Shown: positions 21,873 to 27,428 of the stretch, piece after piece
Position numbering within the stretch: position 1 is the stretch's first letter
Layout of the letters: every line of letters begins with the position of its first letter
DNA from: Bacilli bacterium
GTDB taxonomy: Bacteria > Bacillota_I > Bacilli_A > RF39 > UBA660
Direction of reading: 5' to 3'
Length of the DNA: 27,428 bases
Assembly: GCA_017461465.1 (NCBI GenBank)
Contig: JAFTYN010000041.1
Coordinates: 1-27,428 of the forward strand
Notes under the pieces: generated by a model
Seen by the model: the letters and a program-made list of their open reading frames with translations, nothing else
Told to the model about the DNA's origin: nothing
The model's database searches: none
Program-made: the position numbers and the translations under genes

Positions 21873-22430
21873 ATGGTAAATGTTAATGATATAAAGAATG
21901 GCATGACTATTATTTATGAAGATCAATTATACGTTGTACTTGATTTTTCTCATGTTAAACCTGGAAAAGGTGCAGCTTTCGTAAAGGCTAAACTTAAAAA
22001 TTTAAGAACGGGTTCAATTGTAGAAAAAACATTCAATTCAAGTATAAAAGTTGAAAAAGCTATGATTGAAAAAAGATCAATGCAATATTTATATGCAAAT
22101 GGTGATGATTTCAACTTCATGAATATGGAAACTTATGATCAAATTGATTTAACTAAAGATCAAATTGGTGATGATGCTAAATTCTTAAAAGAAGGTATTG
22201 AAGTATTTATTACTTTCTATCAAGGTGAAATGTTAGGTATTGAATTACCAGATAAGATAGTATTTACAGTTGCTAAGACTGAACCTGCTGTTAAAGGTAA
22301 CACAACTAACAATGCATTAAAAGAAGCTTACATGGAAAATGGTTTAATGGTAAAAGTTCCTTTATTCATTTCTGAAGGAGAAGACATCGTTATTTCAACT
22401 AAAGATGGTAAGTATGATTCAAGAGCATAG
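21873..22430 (+). CDS. efp: Elongation factor P
   Basis: Translation factor that relieves ribosome stalling at proline runs. It has 185 residues with three beta-barrel domains: KOW-like domain I to about 65, domain II about 66-128, domain III about 129-185. The tip loop reads HVKPGKGAAFVKAKL with the modifiable Lys32, in the PGKG context used by Bacillus-type EF-P, where Lys32 carries a 5-aminopentanol group. SD AAGGAGG precedes the ATG. The Pro/Ala-rich protein at 17417-18220 is an obvious client candidate in this window. Terminator follows at 22421. Confidence 0.96.
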   Translation: MVNVNDIKNGMTIIYEDQLYVVLDFSHVKPGKGAAFVKAKLKNLRTGSIVEKTFNSSIKVEKAMIEKRSMQYLYANGDDFNFMNMETYDQIDLTKDQIGDDAKFLKEGIEVFITFYQGEMLGIELPDKIVFTVAKTEPAVKGNTTNNALKEAYMENGLMVKVPLFISEGEDIVISTKDGKYDSRA

Positions 22431-22449
22431 TATATATGCTTTTTTTTTA
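22421..22449 (+). terminator. Terminator after efp
   Basis: Stem AAGAGCATA (22421-22429) and TATGCTTTT (22435-22443), one G-U pair, loop GTATA, followed by T run. The TAG stop (22428-22430) is inside. Confidence 0.75.
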
Positions 22450-22460
22450 CCTATTTTTCC

Positions 22461-22490
22461 TTGCTTATTATTATTTTAATGTAGTATACT
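22461..22490 (+). promoter_or_regulatory. Promoter of coiled-coil gene
   Basis: TTGCTT (22461-22466), 18-base spacer, TATACT (22485-22490). Confidence 0.6.
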
Positions 22491-22522
22491 TGTAATAGAC
22501 GACTGTTTGTGAGGTAGTAAAA

Positions 22523-23299
22523 ATGAGTATAAAATTAAGTGAAGATAAATATAAAAAATTAAAAAAGGATGTTGAAAAAAATCGGATTTTAGTAGATTTT
22601 AAGGGCTTAAAAGGCGAAGAAAAACTTGCTAAGGTTTTAGAACATACGGATACATTAATCTTTGATAATGATGAGGAAAGGCAAATGTACATCGCTAATA
22701 TGCTAGTTGCAGATGATGTTAAGTTTTATAAAACTTATATAGAAAATGGTAAAAAATTAAAGAAAGTTGCAGAAGTTTATGATGTTCCAGAAAATATTAT
22801 TTTAGCTAGGGCATTTGAACTTGGAAAATATCATGACTATATAGGAAATATTGCAAATAAAAAAGGTGAGGAAAAAATGGGTGAAATTGAAATTTTAGAT
22901 GTTATGCAAGTTGAACCTAAAGTAAGTGGTAAAACTGAAGATAAAAAGGTTGATGAAAATACAGTAAAGGCAATTGGAAGAATAACACAATTACTTGAAC
23001 TTACTGAAGAGCAAGAAAAAACTATAGAAAAACAAGCAAAAGATATTGAAACAAAAAGTAATGAAATTAGCAGTTTAGAATTAACTGTTAAGGATAAAAA
23101 CAATCGTATTGATGAGTTAAAAGATGAGGTTAAACGAAAAGAAGAAGAAATAAAAAAACAAGAAAGTATTATTGCTTCTATGGAAAAAGAAATAGATTCT
23201 TATCGAGCAGAAATTAAAAGATTATCTATGTATAAAGATAATTATGAAAAGATTATTAACTTTTTAAATCAAAATACTGAAGAAAATGCTGCAAAATAA
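22523..23299 (+). CDS. Coiled-coil protein with degenerate ImmA/IrrE-like segment
   Basis: Cytoplasmic protein of 258 residues, no named family. Residues about 40-100 contain EERQMYIANMLVADDVKFYKTY and KKVAEVYDVPENIILARAFELG. These look like the C-terminal half of the ImmA/IrrE (DUF955) metallopeptidase domain (E..AN.FA..LL followed by a helix-turn-helix-like VA..F.VP...V..R). The HExxH zinc motif that should come just before is absent, so any such domain is inactive or the similarity is only local. Residues about 140-250 are a long charged coiled coil with heptads of Leu/Ile. SD GAGGTA precedes the ATG at 22523. It has its own promoter and precedes the infC leader promoter directly. Confidence 0.6.
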   Translation: MSIKLSEDKYKKLKKDVEKNRILVDFKGLKGEEKLAKVLEHTDTLIFDNDEERQMYIANMLVADDVKFYKTYIENGKKLKKVAEVYDVPENIILARAFELGKYHDYIGNIANKKGEEKMGEIEILDVMQVEPKVSGKTEDKKVDENTVKAIGRITQLLELTEEQEKTIEKQAKDIETKSNEISSLELTVKDKNNRIDELKDEVKRKEEEIKKQESIIASMEKEIDSYRAEIKRLSMYKDNYEKIINFLNQNTEENAAK

Positions 23300-23308
23300 A
23301 GAAAATGC

Positions 23309-23337
23309 TTGACAAATAAAGCATATAATAATATAAT
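23309..23337 (+). promoter_or_regulatory. Consensus promoter of infC operon leader
   Basis: TTGACA (23309-23314), exactly 17 bases, TATAAT (23332-23337): a perfect housekeeping promoter. It starts ten bases after the upstream stop codon. Confidence 0.85.
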
Positions 23338-23343
23338 TAATGT

Positions 23344-23477
23344 CGTACAAAGAGGAAAGAAGAAGTATCCACTTCTCACCTGATGACAAATAGTCATGGG
23401 TAAATGCCAAGTTTAATATTATTAAATATAATAGTTATATTGGTTTTATAGTGGATACATTCTGTATTCACTTTTTT
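23344..23477 (+). promoter_or_regulatory. L20-type autoregulatory leader of infC-rpmI-rplT
   Basis: Leader of about 150 bases with two competing pairings. GTATCCACT (23365-23373) is perfectly complementary over nine bases to AGTGGATAC (23450-23458), which is also the left arm of the terminator. In the alternative state the upstream copy folds locally (AGAAGT 23361-23366 with ACTTCT 23371-23376). A second hairpin lies at 23378-23402 (ACC..ATGAC / GTCAT.GGT). This matches the logic of the known Bacillus L20 leader, where L20 binding to an rRNA-like site favours termination. That L20 is the effector is inferred from the operon. Confidence 0.75.
23450..23477 (+). terminator. Attenuator terminator before infC
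   Basis: Nine-pair stem AGTGGATAC (23450-23458) and GTATTCACT (23464-23472), one G-U pair, loop ATTCT, followed by TTTTT. Confidence 0.8.
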
Positions 23478-23493
23478 ATTGGAGGTGTTCAGT

Positions 23494-24024
23494 ATAGCAA
23501 ATAAACAAAAAGATTTGTACATTAACGAACAAATCAGAGCGAAAGAAGTAATGGTAATTGGACCAAATGGTGAAAAGCTTGGTCTAAAAGGTATTCAAGA
23601 TGCCTTAACACTAGCAAAATATGCTGGTTTTGACTTGGTTTTAATGAATTCAAATGGTAATCCACCAGTTTGCAAAATAATGGATTATAATAAATTCAAA
23701 TATGAAGCTAAGAAAAAAGAAAAAGAAAATATGAAAAAACAACGTGAAGCTAATTTAGAAATGAAAGAATATCGTTTGTCAGTGACAATCGATGTAGCTG
23801 ATTTTCAAACACGCGTTCGTAATTCAAGTAAATATTTAGAAAAGGGACATAAAATAAAAGTGTCTGTTAAATTCAAAGGAAGAGAAATGGCTCATCCTGA
23901 ATTAGGTAAAGATGTATTACTTCGTTTTGCTGATGCTGTAGCTGAGATAGCAACTGTTGAACAACAACCTAAATTAGAGGGTCGCTACATGACAATGATA
24001 CTAATGCCAATAAAGGAAAAATAG
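23494..24024 (+). CDS. infC: Translation initiation factor IF-3, probable AUA start
   Basis: IF-3 checks the start codon-initiator pairing on the 30S subunit. Motifs: YINEQIRAKEVMVIGPNGEKLG in the N-domain, NPPVCKIMDYNKFKYEAKKKEKE at the linker, and the C-domain with VRNSSKYLEKGHKIKVSVKFKGREMAHPELG. The open frame extends to a TTG at 23479, but that TTG and the GTG at 23485 overlap the SD GGAGGTG (23481-23487) itself. The codon placed correctly behind the SD is ATA at 23494, giving a 176-residue protein aligned with other IF-3. infC is known to use rare starts (AUU) for autoregulation; AUA would serve the same purpose. Gene identity is certain, start is probable. First gene of infC-rpmI-rplT. 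Confidence 0.93.
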   Translation: MANKQKDLYINEQIRAKEVMVIGPNGEKLGLKGIQDALTLAKYAGFDLVLMNSNGNPPVCKIMDYNKFKYEAKKKEKENMKKQREANLEMKEYRLSVTIDVADFQTRVRNSSKYLEKGHKIKVSVKFKGREMAHPELGKDVLLRFADAVAEIATVEQQPKLEGRYMTMILMPIKEK

Positions 24025-24034
24025 GAGGAAGATT

Positions 24035-24223
24035 ATGCCAAAATTAAAAACACATAAAGGAACTAAAAAAGTATTAAACGTTCGTTCTGGTGGTTCAATT
24101 AAAATTGGTCATCCAGGAACTAGACATAATACTGGTAAGAAAAATGCTGCTTCAAATAGAAGTGGAAGAAATCAATCTGCTTTACATAAATCAGATTACA
24201 AGAGAATTAAATCAATTATCTAA
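24035..24223 (+). CDS. rpmI: Ribosomal protein L35
   Basis: Large-subunit protein L35, 62 residues: MPKLKTHKGTKKVL at the N-terminus and SALHKSDYKRIKSII at the C-terminus are the family signatures. The central part (GHPGTRHNTGKKNAASNRSGRNQ) is divergent from the usual HILTKKS form. SD AGGAGGA eight bases before the ATG. Second gene of the infC operon. Confidence 0.94.
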   Translation: MPKLKTHKGTKKVLNVRSGGSIKIGHPGTRHNTGKKNAASNRSGRNQSALHKSDYKRIKSII

Positions 24224-24250
24224 TTATAACGAAATAGGAGGAAGAATTAT

Positions 24251-24790
24251 ATGACAAGAGTTAAAGGTGGCACTATTAGTCGTGCTCGTCATAAAAAAGT
24301 AATGAAACAAGCTAAAGGTTACTTTGGTAGTAAACATAGACTTTTCAAGAGTGCTAATGAACAAGTTATGCATTCTGGTAAATACGCTTATAGAGATAGA
24401 AGACAAAAGAAAAGAGATTTCAGAAAATTATGGATTACAAGAATCAATGCTGCTTGCCGTGCTAATGAAATTAGTTATTCTAAATTCATTAATGGTTTAG
24501 CTAAAGCTAATATTGATATCAACAGAAAAATGCTTTCTGAATTAGCTATTGATAATCCAAAAGCTTTCACTGAATTAGTTAATACTGCAAAAGCTGCTTT
24601 AGAAGGAACTTTAAAAGAAGAAACTGTTAAAGCTGCTCCAGCTAAAAAAGAAACTAAAAAAGAAACTAAAAAAGAAACTGTAGACTTATCTTCTATGACA
24701 GTAGCAGAATTACGTGAAATGGCTAAAGCTAAAGACGTAAAAGGTGCTGCTACTATGAAAAAAGCTGAATTAATCGCTGCTTTAAAATAA
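24251..24790 (+). CDS. rplT: Ribosomal protein L20 with C-terminal Rho_N/SAP-like extension
   Basis: L20 binds 23S rRNA early in 50S assembly and represses its own operon in Bacillus. Residues 1-117 are a complete L20 (MTRVKGGTISRARHKK, GYFGSKHRLFKSANEQVMHSGKYAYRDRRQKKRDFRKLWI, SYSKFINGLAKANIDINRKMLSELA), which is normally the whole protein. Here a Lys/Glu linker (about 118-144, three KKET repeats) leads to a second small domain at 145-179. It reads SMTVAELREMAKAKDVKGAATMKKAELIAAL, the helix-extended-helix pattern of Rho N-terminal/SAP-like nucleic-acid-binding modules. There is one uninterrupted frame to the terminator, so the fusion is not an assembly error at this level. SD AGGAGGA precedes the ATG. 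Confidence 0.94.
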   Translation: MTRVKGGTISRARHKKVMKQAKGYFGSKHRLFKSANEQVMHSGKYAYRDRRQKKRDFRKLWITRINAACRANEISYSKFINGLAKANIDINRKMLSELAIDNPKAFTELVNTAKAALEGTLKEETVKAAPAKKETKKETKKETVDLSSMTVAELREMAKAKDVKGAATMKKAELIAALK

Positions 24791-24811
24791 TCCGTATGGA
24801 TTATTTTTTTT
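24784..24811 (+). terminator. Terminator of infC operon
   Basis: Ten-pair stem AAAATAATCC (24784-24793) and GGATTATTTT (24798-24807), loop GTAT, then TTT. The rplT stop (24788-24790) is in the left arm. Confidence 0.85.
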
Positions 24812-24816
24812 ATATA

Positions 24817-24845
24817 TTGACAAGAACAAATGTTTGGTATATAAT
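24817..24845 (+). promoter_or_regulatory. Consensus promoter of HAD gene
   Basis: TTGACA (24817-24822), 17-base spacer, TATAAT (24840-24845), directly behind the rplT terminator. Confidence 0.8.
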
Positions 24846-24869
24846 TAACATACACGCTAGGAGGTATGT

Positions 24870-25388
24870 ATGAAAAATTTATATATAGATTTTGATGGTG
24901 TTATTATGAATACCATTGATATAAGTTATGAAATAATTAAAAGTATGGGATTAGATCATAAAAATCCTTTAGATCAACCAAAGATTAGAGAATATTATGC
25001 GAATGTCGATTGGAATGAACTATTAAACAAAAAAGCAGTTATTATTAATGATGCTATTAACTGTATTAAGAAAATAATCGCTTCTAATAGATTTGAAGTT
25101 ACAATTTTATCACATGTTAATTCACTTAGTGAAGCTGAAGAAAAAGTTAAATATATAAGAAAATATTTTAAAGATATAACTATTATTCCAGTTCCTAGAA
25201 GTATATCTAAAACAGAGATGGTTCATACAGCAGGCTCTATTCTAATAGATGATTTCGTAGGAAACTTAGAAGAATGGAAAGCTAAAGGTGGATTAGGTAT
25301 AAAGTTTTCCACTGAATTAAATGGAAAAGGTTTCATTGTTATTGATAAATTAGACCAAATATTAGATTTAACTAATATTAATAATTAA
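24870..25388 (+). CDS. HAD-family 5'(3')-deoxyribonucleotidase-like protein
   Basis: HAD phosphatase of 172 residues, cytoplasmic. Motif I is YIDFDGVIMNT (nucleophile Asp8 and Asp10), motif II ILSHVNS (about 79-85), motif III Lys in SISKTEMV (about 112-119) and motif IV LIDDFVGNLEEW (about 126-137). The size, the small helical cap after motif I and the DDFVGNLEEW form resemble the NT5C/YorS-type 5'-nucleotidases that dephosphorylate deoxynucleotides. The exact substrate is not visible. SD TAGGAGG eight bases before the ATG. Single-gene unit with a perfect promoter. Confidence 0.8.
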   Translation: MKNLYIDFDGVIMNTIDISYEIIKSMGLDHKNPLDQPKIREYYANVDWNELLNKKAVIINDAINCIKKIIASNRFEVTILSHVNSLSEAEEKVKYIRKYFKDITIIPVPRSISKTEMVHTAGSILIDDFVGNLEEWKAKGGLGIKFSTELNGKGFIVIDKLDQILDLTNINN

Positions 25389-25393
25389 TTATA

Positions 25394-25422
25394 ATTTTTA
25401 TTACTTAACTTTATGATAAAAT
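25394..25422 (+). promoter_or_regulatory. Extended -10 promoter of VTT-rmuC unit
   Basis: TATGATAAAAT ending at 25422 (TG 25414-25415, TAAAAT 25417-25422). The -35 region is poor (TTTTTA). Confidence 0.5.
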
Positions 25423-25444
25423 ATATATAAGGAAAGTGATAAAA

Positions 25445-26032
25445 ATGCAAGAACTAATTAATAACGTAGTACTAAATTTAGAAGAGATTATCTTCTCTGT
25501 ACCGCCTATAATAGGGCTTTTACTTGGAATGATAATAATTATACTTGAGTCTATGATTCCAATATTACCATTAGCTGTTTTTATAGCAGTTAATATGATT
25601 TTATTTGGTAATTTCTTTGGATTCATTTTATCGTGGGCATCAACTATAATTGGATGTCTTATAATGTTTACTTTAGTAAGAAAATATTTAAGTAATCATT
25701 TTAGAAATCACACTAAGCATTCTAAGCAAATTAAAAAGATTATGGAAAAATTTGATCATATAAAATTTCCAACATTAGTGCTTATTACGGCACTACCTTT
25801 TACTCCAGCTTTTTTAATTAATATAGCAGCAGGTTTATCAAAAATGAGTTACAAAAAGTTTACTGCTAATATTTTAATTGCTAAACTTTCTATAGTATAT
25901 TTCTGGGGATATATAGGTACATCTTTTATAGAAAGTATTACTGATATAACTGTTCTTATTAGACTTGCTTTTATAATGCTTGGAGCATATATTTTATCTA
26001 AAATTGTTATGAAGAAAAATAAAATAGATTAG
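25445..26032 (+). CDS. VTT-domain (TVP38/DedA-like) membrane protein
   Basis: Polytopic membrane protein of 195 residues. Hydrophobic segments lie at about 17-38, 45-75, 110-130, 145-162 and 168-188. The VTT/DedA-like signatures are an N-terminal re-entrant region with ESMIPILPLAVFIAVN, a central RKYLSNHFRNH, and a second one with FPTLVLITALPFTPAFLINIAAGLSKMSYKKF. Family members are membrane transporters or scramblases, some acting on undecaprenyl phosphate; TVP38-type members are less well defined. ATG at 25445 follows AAGGAAA; an in-frame GTG at 25436 is less likely. The rmuC gene follows after nine bases, so the two are an operon. Confidence 0.8.
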   Translation: MQELINNVVLNLEEIIFSVPPIIGLLLGMIIIILESMIPILPLAVFIAVNMILFGNFFGFILSWASTIIGCLIMFTLVRKYLSNHFRNHTKHSKQIKKIMEKFDHIKFPTLVLITALPFTPAFLINIAAGLSKMSYKKFTANILIAKLSIVYFWGYIGTSFIESITDITVLIRLAFIMLGAYILSKIVMKKNKID

Positions 26033-26041
26033 GGGTTAAAT

Positions 26042-27109
26042 ATGGATTATATTATTATTGGACTTTTGGTAATACTGATCATTTTGTCTATTATTTCTAT
26101 TACAAAGAATATAAATGAATCAAATATTACTGAAAGATTAGGAAAGATGGAAACTAATACAGTAAAAGAATTAGGAGAATTTAAAAATTCTTTAACTAGG
26201 GATATAAATGAAGATTTCTCTAAACTTAATAAAAGTATGGAAGATAGGCTTAGATTAATAAGTGATACAGTTAATGAAAGATTAGACCAAAATTTTGAAA
26301 GAACTAATAAGACTTTCACGAGTGTTTTAGAAAGGCTTAGCAAGATAGATGAAGCACAAAAGAAAATTGATAATTTATCTAATGATATAGTTTCTTTACA
26401 AAGTGTATTAACAGATAAAAAATCCCGTGGTATATTTGGTGAAGTTAATTTAAAAAATATCATGGTGAATGTTTTTGGTGAAAATAATACAAAAATTTAT
26501 AAACTTCAACATTCATTTGATAATGGCACTATAGCTGACTGCGCTCTTTTTGCTCCTAAACCATTAGGGACTATTGCAATAGACTCTAAATTTCCACTAG
26601 AAAACTATCAAAGAATGATTGATAAAAAGAATAGTCCTGAAATTAGATTACAGGCTGAAAAAATGTTCAAAAGTGATATGAAAAAGCATATCGATGCTAT
26701 TTCAAGTAAATATATAATACCGGGTGTTACATCTGATCAAGCAATTTTATTTTTACCAGCGGAAGCAATATTTGCAGAAGTTAACGCTTATCATGAAGAC
26801 ATAATTCAGTATGCTTATAGAAAAAGAGTTTGGATTACTAGTCCAACTACCTTAATAAGCACATTAACAACTATTCAAGTAATTATTAAAAATATTGAAA
26901 GAGATAAAAATGCGAGCATAATAAGAAAAGAATTAAATTTACTTTCAGAAGATTTTAGACGTTATAAAGATAGATGGGATAAACTATATCGTTCCATTGA
27001 AACTGTCTCAAAAGATGTGAAAGATATTCATACAACTACAGAAAAAATTACTAATCGTTTTGAAAATATCAATTCTGGTGAAGTTAAACAAATAGATTAT
27101 GAAAAATAA
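26042..27109 (+). CDS. rmuC: DNA recombination protein RmuC
   Basis: RmuC-family protein of 355 residues. It has an N-terminal membrane anchor (about 3-22), a coiled coil at about 30-125, then the conserved nuclease-like domain with KSRGIFGEVNLKNIM (about 127-141), FDNGTIADCALF, IAIDSKFPLENYQRM (about 178-192), AILFLPAEAIFAEVNAYHEDI and VWITSPTTLISTL, and a C-terminal helical region. RmuC was found through effects on inversion and recombination at short repeats; biochemistry is not established. SD is weak (AGGGGTTAAAT before the ATG). Ends in a very strong terminator. Confidence 0.94.
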   Translation: MDYIIIGLLVILIILSIISITKNINESNITERLGKMETNTVKELGEFKNSLTRDINEDFSKLNKSMEDRLRLISDTVNERLDQNFERTNKTFTSVLERLSKIDEAQKKIDNLSNDIVSLQSVLTDKKSRGIFGEVNLKNIMVNVFGENNTKIYKLQHSFDNGTIADCALFAPKPLGTIAIDSKFPLENYQRMIDKKNSPEIRLQAEKMFKSDMKKHIDAISSKYIIPGVTSDQAILFLPAEAIFAEVNAYHEDIIQYAYRKRVWITSPTTLISTLTTIQVIIKNIERDKNASIIRKELNLLSEDFRRYKDRWDKLYRSIETVSKDVKDIHTTTEKITNRFENINSGEVKQIDYEK

Positions 27110-27137
27110 GATTTAAGCTTTAAATCTTATTTTTTTG
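27102..27137 (+). terminator. Terminator of rmuC
   Basis: Fifteen-pair stem AAAAATAAGATTTAA (27102-27116) and TTAAATCTTATTTTT (27120-27134) with a three-base loop, then T. The TAA stop (27107-27109) is in the left arm. Confidence 0.85.
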
Positions 27138-27197
27138 TTTATTTTACTATCTTTTTTTAATTAAATAATGTATTATAAAGCATAAGGGTGGTGTATT

Positions 27198-27428
27198 ATG
27201 GAACAATTGATATTAGATTTACTTAATAGTCCAAAAGCTTATACAGTTAAAGAAATAGCAAATGAACTAGGAATAAAAAATGAAAATGATGTAAGAATGG
27301 TTCTTACTACGTTATGTGATGAGTTCAAAGTTCATCAGACTAAAAAGAATAAATATGTATTATTTGAAAATTCAATTTATAAAAAAGGACGCATTTCTGT
27401 TGCTAAAGGTGGATATGGTTTTGTAGAC
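27198..27428 (+). CDS. rnr: Ribonuclease R, N-terminal fragment (cut by window edge)
   Basis: First 77 codons of an RNase R/VacB-type 3'-5' exoribonuclease. The N-terminal winged-helix region (LILDLLNSPKAYTVKEIANELGIKNENDVRMVLTTLCDE) is followed by the start of the first cold-shock-like OB domain, KKGRISVAKGGYGFVD, a signature of the family. SD GGGTGGTG precedes the ATG at 27198. A possible -10 (TATAAA, 27174-27179) lies upstream without a good -35. The catalytic RNB domain would be beyond the edge, so completeness cannot be judged. Confidence 0.85.
   Translation, partial: MEQLILDLLNSPKAYTVKEIANELGIKNENDVRMVLTTLCDEFKVHQTKKNKYVLFENSIYKKGRISVAKGGYGFVD

Noticed and set aside
1..27428. CRISPR array, IS element, prophage, tRNA or rRNA
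   Set aside because: No direct-repeat array, transposase, integrase, phage structural gene or cloverleaf was seen; intergenic spaces are small and explained by promoters, terminators and leaders.

Overview
The window is AT-rich, gene-dense bacterial chromosome on which I see no IS element, prophage, CRISPR array, tRNA or rRNA. The combination of gpr and spoIIP (endospore genes), Gram-positive style Shine-Dalgarno sites (AGGAGG/AGGTGAT), extended -10 promoters and Bacillus-like gene neighbourhoods (rpsT-gpr-spoIIP; infC-rpmI-rplT; nfo next to a YqfT-like gene; DUF177-rpmF) points to a low-GC Firmicute. My inference is an uncultured, compact-genome Bacilli lineage of the RF39/RFN20 type that can still sporulate. 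UGA is a stop (rodA and the EIIB-like gene end in TGA with terminator stems on top) and Trp is TGG, so this is code 11, not the mycoplasma code.

Layout. 1-5.6 kb: a partial ABC ATPase and, 4 kb away on the same strand, a SsuA/ThiY-like substrate-binding protein. Between them, on the other strand, lie a membrane-anchored SGNH protein, a DUF4358 lipoprotein, a Cys-His-Asp protein and hisS. hisS sits behind a 20-codon His-rich leader peptide and an attenuator. 5.7-9.2 kb: mutM, pyk and, convergent, tmcAL. 9.3-11.7 kb: DUF177-rpmF, where L32 carries an L27-type N-terminal extension, then a solitary prepilin-like protein. 11.7-14.5 kb: rodA-like SEDS gene (-), a membrane-tethered EIIB-like protein without the phospho-cysteine (+), an exported transglutaminase-like protein (-) and rpsT (-). 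14.6-17 kb: sporulation group gpr, spoIIP and a small membrane protein. 17.1-21.4 kb: DUF1292 gene plus a Pro/Ala-rich protein, nfo, a DUF2624-like gene (-), and a class B PBP. 21.5-24.8 kb: translation block rpmG, a 53-codon basic ORF, efp, a coiled-coil protein, then infC-rpmI-rplT behind an L20-type leader; infC appears to start at AUA and L20 carries a C-terminal Rho_N/SAP-like module. 24.8-27.4 kb: a HAD deoxyribonucleotidase-like gene, a VTT-domain membrane protein, rmuC and the start of rnr.

No gene-free stretch exceeds 300 bases. The two longest, 3042-3286 and 23300-23493, are both regulatory leaders (hisS and infC). Most intergenic regions hold a terminator whose stem includes the upstream stop codon, often followed at once by the next promoter. 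The strongest leads for new biology are the histidine leader peptide of hisS, the Prp-type cleavage motif on L32, the AUA start of infC, the L20 fusion and the cysteine-less EIIB.
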